Source: Variovorax ginsengisoli (lineage in GTDB: Bacteria; Pseudomonadota; Gammaproteobacteria; Burkholderiales; Burkholderiaceae_C). Taken from it: a DNA stretch of 64,000 nt. Each line of letters begins with the position of its first letter. Within the stretch, counting starts at the first letter, position 1. Both the position numbers and the translations under genes were made by a program. Positions 62,493 through 64,000 of this stretch are shown here, piece after piece. The notes under the pieces are model-generated. The model made no database searches, was not told where the DNA came from, and saw nothing but the letters and a program-made list of their open reading frames with translations. The stretch spans positions 61,591 through 125,590 of the forward strand of contig NZ_JAUJZH010000023.1 of NCBI RefSeq assembly GCF_030486595.1, given 5' to 3'.

Positions 62493-63275
62493 ATGAGTTC
62501 CACCTTCACACCGGCCGACGACCTGCGCGTCGCCCACGCACTGGCCGATGCGGCGGCCTCGCACTCGATGCGCCTGTTCCGCACCCCGCTCGACGTCATC
62601 TCGAAGGCCGACGAAAGCCCCGTGACCCAGGCCGACCGCGCCGCCGAGGCCGCCATGCGCGAGATCCTCGGCGCCGAACGCCCGGCCGATGGCATCTACG
62701 GCGAGGAGCACGGGCTGGAGCGGGTCGACGCCGAGCGCGTCTGGGTGCTCGACCCGATCGACGGCACGCGCAGCTTCATCACCGGCTCGCCGCTCTGGGG
62801 CACCTTGATCGGCCTGCTGCGTGACGGTCGCGTCGAACTGGGCATGGTCGACATGCCGGTGCTCGGCGAGCGCTGGATCGGCCAGGCCCACGGCGGCGCC
62901 CAGCGCAATGGGCAGGCGGTGCGCGTCAGCGGCTGCGCGGCCGTGGCCGAGGCCCGCATCGTGACCACCTCGCCCGACATCTTCGACGCCGCCGACTGGG
63001 CCGCCTTCGACCGGCTGAGCCGGCGCTGCGCGATGCGCCGCTTCGGCGGCGACTGCTACGGCTACGCCCAGCTCGCCGGCGGCACCATCGACCTGGTGGT
63101 CGAGACCGGCCTGCAGCCCTACGACTACCTCGGTCCGACCGGCCTCATCGAAGCCGCCGGCGGCATCGTCACCGACTGGCAGGGCCAGCCGCTGGGCCTG
63201 CAGTCCGACGGCCGGGTGGTCGCCGCGGCCACACGCGAACTCCACCGACAGGCGCTGGACCTGCTCGCGGCCTGA
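62493..63275 (+). CDS. hisN: Histidinol-phosphatase, inositol monophosphatase family
   Basis: A 260-residue Mg2+-dependent phosphatase with the IMPase signature DPIDGTRSFI, the GEEHG metal ligand and the C-terminal PYDYLGPTGLIEAAGG (WAxxA-like). The DESPVTQADRAAE start is that of HisN-type histidinol phosphatases. Other IMPase substrates cannot be ruled out. Confidence 0.88.
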   Translation: MSSTFTPADDLRVAHALADAAASHSMRLFRTPLDVISKADESPVTQADRAAEAAMREILGAERPADGIYGEEHGLERVDAERVWVLDPIDGTRSFITGSPLWGTLIGLLRDGRVELGMVDMPVLGERWIGQAHGGAQRNGQAVRVSGCAAVAEARIVTTSPDIFDAADWAAFDRLSRRCAMRRFGGDCYGYAQLAGGTIDLVVETGLQPYDYLGPTGLIEAAGGIVTDWQGQPLGLQSDGRVVAAATRELHRQALDLLAA

Positions 63276-63322
63276 ATCCTTCCCCCCCTTCATCTCTTGC
63301 GTGCGTGTCCGAAGGAAACTCG

Positions 63323-63771
63323 ATGAACGAATCCGCCGAGGACAAACTTGCCGCCCTGGGCTTCCAAATTCCTGAAGTGGTCAAGCCGCTCGGAAACTTC
63401 GCCTCCAACGTTGTTGCGGGGTCGACAATTTACATCTCCGGCAGGGGCGCGCCGGGCGCCGTGCCGAAAGTGGGGCCGAGGTTTCGGTGATCGAGCCGCA
63501 GCTTCACTCCCGCGACGTCGGACTCTACATCCATGCGCTCTTGAAGGATGCGCTTCACGACCTGTCCCGCGTCAGAAGGATCGTCAAGGTGTTTGGCATG
63601 GTGAATGCCTTGCCGGACTTCACCGAGCACACGGAAGTCATCAACGGCTGCTCCAATCTGTTGGTTGCCGTTTTGGGTGAGCGCGGCGTTCATGCGCGAT
63701 CTGCAATCGGCGTGGGTTCGTTGCCAAAGGGCTTTGCTGTCGAGATCGAAGCGGTCGTCGAGTTCGAGTGA
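63323..63771 (+). pseudogene. RidA-family protein, frameshifted
   Basis: The N-terminal part (63323-63490, 55 residues, starting MNESAEDKLAALGFQIPEVVKPLGNF after AAGGA) and the C-terminal part (read from about 63470 to 63771, with ARSAIGVGSLPKGFAVEIEAVVEF) are two halves of one YjgF/RidA-like protein. In the middle, the frame breaks at a G run (63472-63475); one extra G would restore VGAEVSV and continue into the second half. Part of the region between the two halves also seems shortened. It neighbours an IS element. Confidence 0.8.
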
Positions 63772-63799
63772 CGGCTCTTCGGCTCTTAGCTATAGACTA

Positions 63800-63813
63800 G
63801 GGCTTGTTAACAC
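63800..63813 (+). mobile_element. Probable left inverted repeat of an IS5-family element
   Basis: The sequence gggcttgttaacac, preceded by ctag-like bases, lies 39 bases before the transposase start and is the likely left end. The element continues beyond the window, so the right end and target duplication cannot be checked. Confidence 0.5.
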
Positions 63814-63852
63814 TAATTGAGTTGACCATGGATGACGACAGATAATTCATGC

Positions 63853-64000
63853 ATGGAGATCACACCAGCCCAATTCGCCCAGATCGAGTACTGCCTGCCT
63901 CTGCAGCGCGGCAATGTAAGCCTCTCGAATTTGGACGTGTTGAATGCGATCCTTTATGTTGCAGAGCACGGATGCAAGTGGCGCGGCCTGCCCAAGCGCT
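63853..64000 (+). CDS. IS5-family transposase, N-terminal part (cut by window edge)
   Basis: The 49 residues visible (MEITPAQFAQIEYCLP ... NAILYVAEHGCKWRGLPKR) match the N-terminal helix-turn-helix of IS5-family transposases. The frame is open at the window end. Codon use is less GC-rich than that of neighbouring genes. Confidence 0.85.
   Translation, partial: MEITPAQFAQIEYCLPLQRGNVSLSNLDVLNAILYVAEHGCKWRGLPKR

Overview
The window is about 64 kb of GC-rich DNA with dense, short-spaced genes. Gene order and protein types point to a betaproteobacterium of the order Burkholderiales, family Comamonadaceae, most likely Variovorax or a close relative. This placement is inference: no rRNA gene is present, and I found no tRNA gene or CRISPR array by eye.

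Region 1 (1-8.7 kb): a minus-strand run (YqiA-like esterase, RNase II-type exonuclease, TonB-like protein, aroE, mtgA, truncated acyltransferase) faces rodA and tldD on the plus strand. Region 2 (8.7-19 kb): a DAHP synthase gene sits behind what looks like a complete aromatic amino acid attenuator (24-residue leader peptide with seven Tyr/Phe/Trp codons, antiterminator, terminator). It is followed by a DUF985 cupin, mpl, a hypothetical gene with a TlpA-type thioredoxin, accB-accC, prmA, a zinc-ribbon/DUF3426 membrane protein, a PfkB-family kinase and a lysine/alanine-rich histone H1-like protein. Region 3 (19-28.8 kb): class Ia ribonucleotide reductase (nrdA, nrdB) with a pair of NrdR boxes, ampD with two tandem repeat copies inside its 5' end, a PilS/PilR-like two-component system, a small PP0621-type protein and a CcsA/YpjD-type cytochrome assembly protein.

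Region 4 (28.8-43.6 kb): ffh, a pair of inverted 96-nt hairpin repeats with covarying stems, an SMR transporter, opgH, a GlrK/QseG/GlrR-like kinase-lipoprotein-regulator set, miaB, an exported hypothetical protein, and an RND efflux adaptor with its permease.

Region 5 (43.6-57.6 kb): the main accessory system, a five-gene minus-strand operon for a hybrid NRPS-PKS product. The first protein is A(Thr)-PCP-KS-AT(malonyl)-ACP-aminotransferase-like; the second is C-A(Gly)-PCP-C-PCP. A Sfp-type phosphopantetheinyl transferase and two alpha/beta hydrolases follow. The aminotransferase-like domain has lost the catalytic lysine and other PLP motifs. There is no thioesterase domain, the last module has no adenylation domain, and neither hydrolase carries a normal GxSxG serine. 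This is the strongest candidate for an undescribed system in the window.

Region 6 (57.9-64 kb): a minus-strand group (SDR, folB, ttcA, DUF4136 lipoprotein, histidine phosphatase), then plus-strand midA-like and hisN genes, a frameshifted RidA-family pseudogene, and the left end of an IS5-family element cut by the window edge.
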